Positions 4,989-6,586 of a DNA stretch of 6,586 nucleotides are shown piece by piece. Origin of the DNA: an uncultured Eubacteriales bacterium. GTDB taxonomy: Bacteria; Bacillota; Clostridia; Oscillospirales; Acutalibacteraceae. The notes beneath the pieces were generated by a model that ran no database searches, was not told the DNA's origin, and saw only the letters and a program-made list of their open reading frames with translations. The stretch covers positions 12,809-19,394 of the forward strand of contig ONIF01000027.1 in assembly GCA_900317795.1 (NCBI GenBank). Direction: 5' to 3'. A program made the position numbers and the translations under genes. How positions within the stretch are numbered: the stretch's first letter is position 1; the number at the start of each line of letters is the position of its first letter.

Positions 4989-6586
4989 TTATCTTCTGCG
5001 TCTTGGTATGTAGGTGGGAGGGGATTTTTGTACATTTTCATTCTTATCGGTAGTATTTTCGGTTCTTTTAGGTTGATTGAGGGGAACAAGCGGCTTTTTT
5101 TCTGATTTATTGACCTTGTCTTGTGTAATGGTACGATACGAATAAGATTTTAGCAAGAACCAGTCAGTTTTACGTTTAGTTTGAACTTTTGCGTTTGGTG
5201 TTCCCAAAATGTTATTTTTATCGGGATATTTATCTGGATAGAGTGCATGAAGTATGAAATCTTTGTTTTCTTCGAGAAATACCAAACGGATTTTCTCATT
5301 GGCACGAAATTTTACAAACCTGTCTGTTTCATTTTTCAGCAACTCAAGTTGTTTCGGCTCTATCAGCAAGTATTCAATTTTGCTTTTGAGTTGTTTTGCT
5401 TTCTTTTTCATTTGTTCATAATCGGCATTGGGTTTATGTACTTTATTATGTCGTTCAAGTATTTTTATATCATCTACTCTTAATGCCTTTTGTAAAATAT
5501 ATTTATCTCTTTCCTTGACTGTAACCATTGCATAGTCTTTATAAATTCGGACAGAAAAGAAAAATCCATAAGTATATAATTTGGGAACAGCAGACAATGC
5601 AAGTTTCACAAAATAATTTTCCCCTTGAGAGGACATCAAGCGTTGATATGGGATATTTCCCGCTATTCTCTGCATTTTTTCTATTCTTCTGACCTGTTCG
5701 GCAAGGGAGGGTACATATCTCTTATATTTTTTCTGTTTTTTGTTGTACAAATGAAGTAAATCATACTTTTTATCAAGCATACTTCTCCTTTTTCGCCTGA
5801 CAAGAAGCCTGAATATGATTGAAAGAAGTGTCAAAAATGGATTTCCAGAAGCTTTAATGTGTTTTTGCATATATAGAGCCTCATTTTTTTGTGCAAGAGG
5901 GAGATTTTTTGAGAAATATTTTTTTTCGTATCTTTCAAATTCACTTATGAACGGTGATTGTGCTTTTTTCTTTTTGATAGTGCCGGCAGATGATATTTCG
6001 GGAGAGCGATAAAATCCCATCTTTTTTTCTAAATTTTCTTTTCTATAAACTGCACCAAATTGTTTTGCAAGTGTACTTGCACGAATTTTCTTTGTTTCGC
6101 CTATTTTTTGAAAGGTTAAGTCTTTTTCACCGTATCGGATAATTTCAAAACCTTTGTTTTTCATATAGCTGATAAAATCACTTTTTGTTATGCACATTTC
6201 GCTTGATTCTTCGAGGGCATTACATAAATCTACTTTCCATGATTTGCCTTTTCTTGCAAGTTCAAGCGTGTCTTGGTCTATGCTGCGGAATCCTGACGGC
6301 TTTTCAATTACTGTCAAGCAGTTTTCTTTACACAGCTTATCGCTTTCATTACGCATATTTTTAAGCGTATCCGCATTTCCTTTCCATTTAAACCCTGTTT
6401 CCATATTGACGGAGTTGATGATGATGTGATTGTGTATATGCTCCCTGTCTACATGAGTTGCTATAACAACCTGAAATCCTGTTGCAGCCTTTTGGGCAAG
6501 TTCTACTCCGATTTTATGAGCAAGTGCAGGAGAGATTTTTTCATTCGGAGAGAAACTCTGTATATAGTGGTGTGCTAAAATATTCT
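4989..6586 (-). CDS. MOBP-type relaxase (mobilization nuclease), N-terminus beyond the window
   Basis: The frame is open to the right edge; 531 residues are visible and perhaps 60-75 are missing, including the catalytic tyrosine. An ATG at 6404 is internal, not the start. The visible N-terminal part contains ILAHHYIQSFSP (about 6546-6581) and the metal-binding motif III HVDREHIHNHIIINSVN (6405-6455), diagnostic of VirD2-like MOBP relaxases. These cut one strand at oriT, stay bound to its 5' end and lead it into a conjugation channel. The middle and C-terminal parts are lysine-rich with helical segments. A short hydrophobic stretch NPFLTLLSIIFRLLV followed by RRKRR (5784-5843) could contact a membrane. 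The end is proline/lysine-rich and finishes PRRRR. No transfer-channel genes are seen, so the element is probably mobilizable rather than self-transmissible, within the limits of this window. Confidence 0.93.
   Translation of the reverse strand, partial: NILAHHYIQSFSPNEKISPALAHKIGVELAQKAATGFQVVIATHVDREHIHNHIIINSVNMETGFKWKGNADTLKNMRNESDKLCKENCLTVIEKPSGFRSIDQDTLELARKGKSWKVDLCNALEESSEMCITKSDFISYMKNKGFEIIRYGEKDLTFQKIGETKKIRASTLAKQFGAVYRKENLEKKMGFYRSPEISSAGTIKKKKAQSPFISEFERYEKKYFSKNLPLAQKNEALYMQKHIKASGNPFLTLLSIIFRLLVRRKRRSMLDKKYDLLHLYNKKQKKYKRYVPSLAEQVRRIEKMQRIAGNIPYQRLMSSQGENYFVKLALSAVPKLYTYGFFFSVRIYKDYAMVTVKERDKYILQKALRVDDIKILERHNKVHKPNADYEQMKKKAKQLKSKIEYLLIEPKQLELLKNETDRFVKFRANEKIRLVFLEENKDFILHALYPDKYPDKNNILGTPNAKVQTKRKTDWFLLKSYSYRTITQDKVNKSEKKPLVPLNQPKRTENTTDKNENVQKSPPTYIPRRRR

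Noticed and set aside
4989..6404. Relaxase taken as complete from the ATG at 6404
   Set aside because: The same frame continues upstream to the edge and encodes the diagnostic HVDREHIHNH motif, so 6404 is internal.

Overview
The window looks like the backbone of a mobilizable, self-replicating element (a plasmid or an integrated plasmid-like island) from an AT-rich Firmicute, probably a gut-type clostridium. The reasons are the low GC, a strong GGAGGGG ribosome binding site, a MOBP-type relaxase, and a primase fused or adjacent to a VapE-type ATPase. I cannot name a species. No integrase, resistance gene or host core gene is visible, and both ends cut through features.

Layout, left to right. 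Positions 1-444 hold a leftward gene for a small helix-turn-helix protein. Its C-terminus is an 18-bp minisatellite coding for glutamine-rich hexapeptides. A stop codon interrupts the repeat, but the repeat carries on in frame to the window edge. Positions 445-1191 have no convincing gene. They contain a diverged AT-rich duplication of about 100 bp, a small palindrome, a 13-bp-arm GC-rich hairpin, and a TATAAT promoter enclosed by a perfect 12-bp inverted repeat. Positions 1192-3370 encode the replication module on the + strand: an archaeo-eukaryotic-type primase with a CHC2-like zinc motif, followed in another frame by a VapE-family P-loop ATPase. The two reading frames look like one protein split by one extra A at 2512-2515.

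Positions 3411-3816 are the most striking part. Thirteen exact copies of the 10-mer GGTTGACGCA lie in a mostly converging arrangement, six forward and seven reverse, around a 96-bp AT-only-like core. This is very likely the replication origin. Its position just 3' of a primase/ATPase gene, with iterons on both sides of an AT-rich core, resembles the origins of staphylococcal pathogenicity islands. One forward/reverse iteron pair also forms the terminator hairpin of the replication gene.

Positions 3914-6586 are a leftward mobilization module. A MOBP relaxase, whose 5' end lies outside the window, is followed by a ribbon-helix-helix plus coiled-coil protein and a rho-independent terminator. The replication and mobilization units therefore converge on the origin and each ends at its own terminator. 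In the likely working model, the primase/ATPase recognises or is loaded at the iterons, melts the AT core and primes synthesis. The relaxase nicks an oriT (not identified, probably beyond the right edge) for transfer by a helper conjugation system, and the coiled-coil protein acts in relaxosome assembly or plasmid maintenance.
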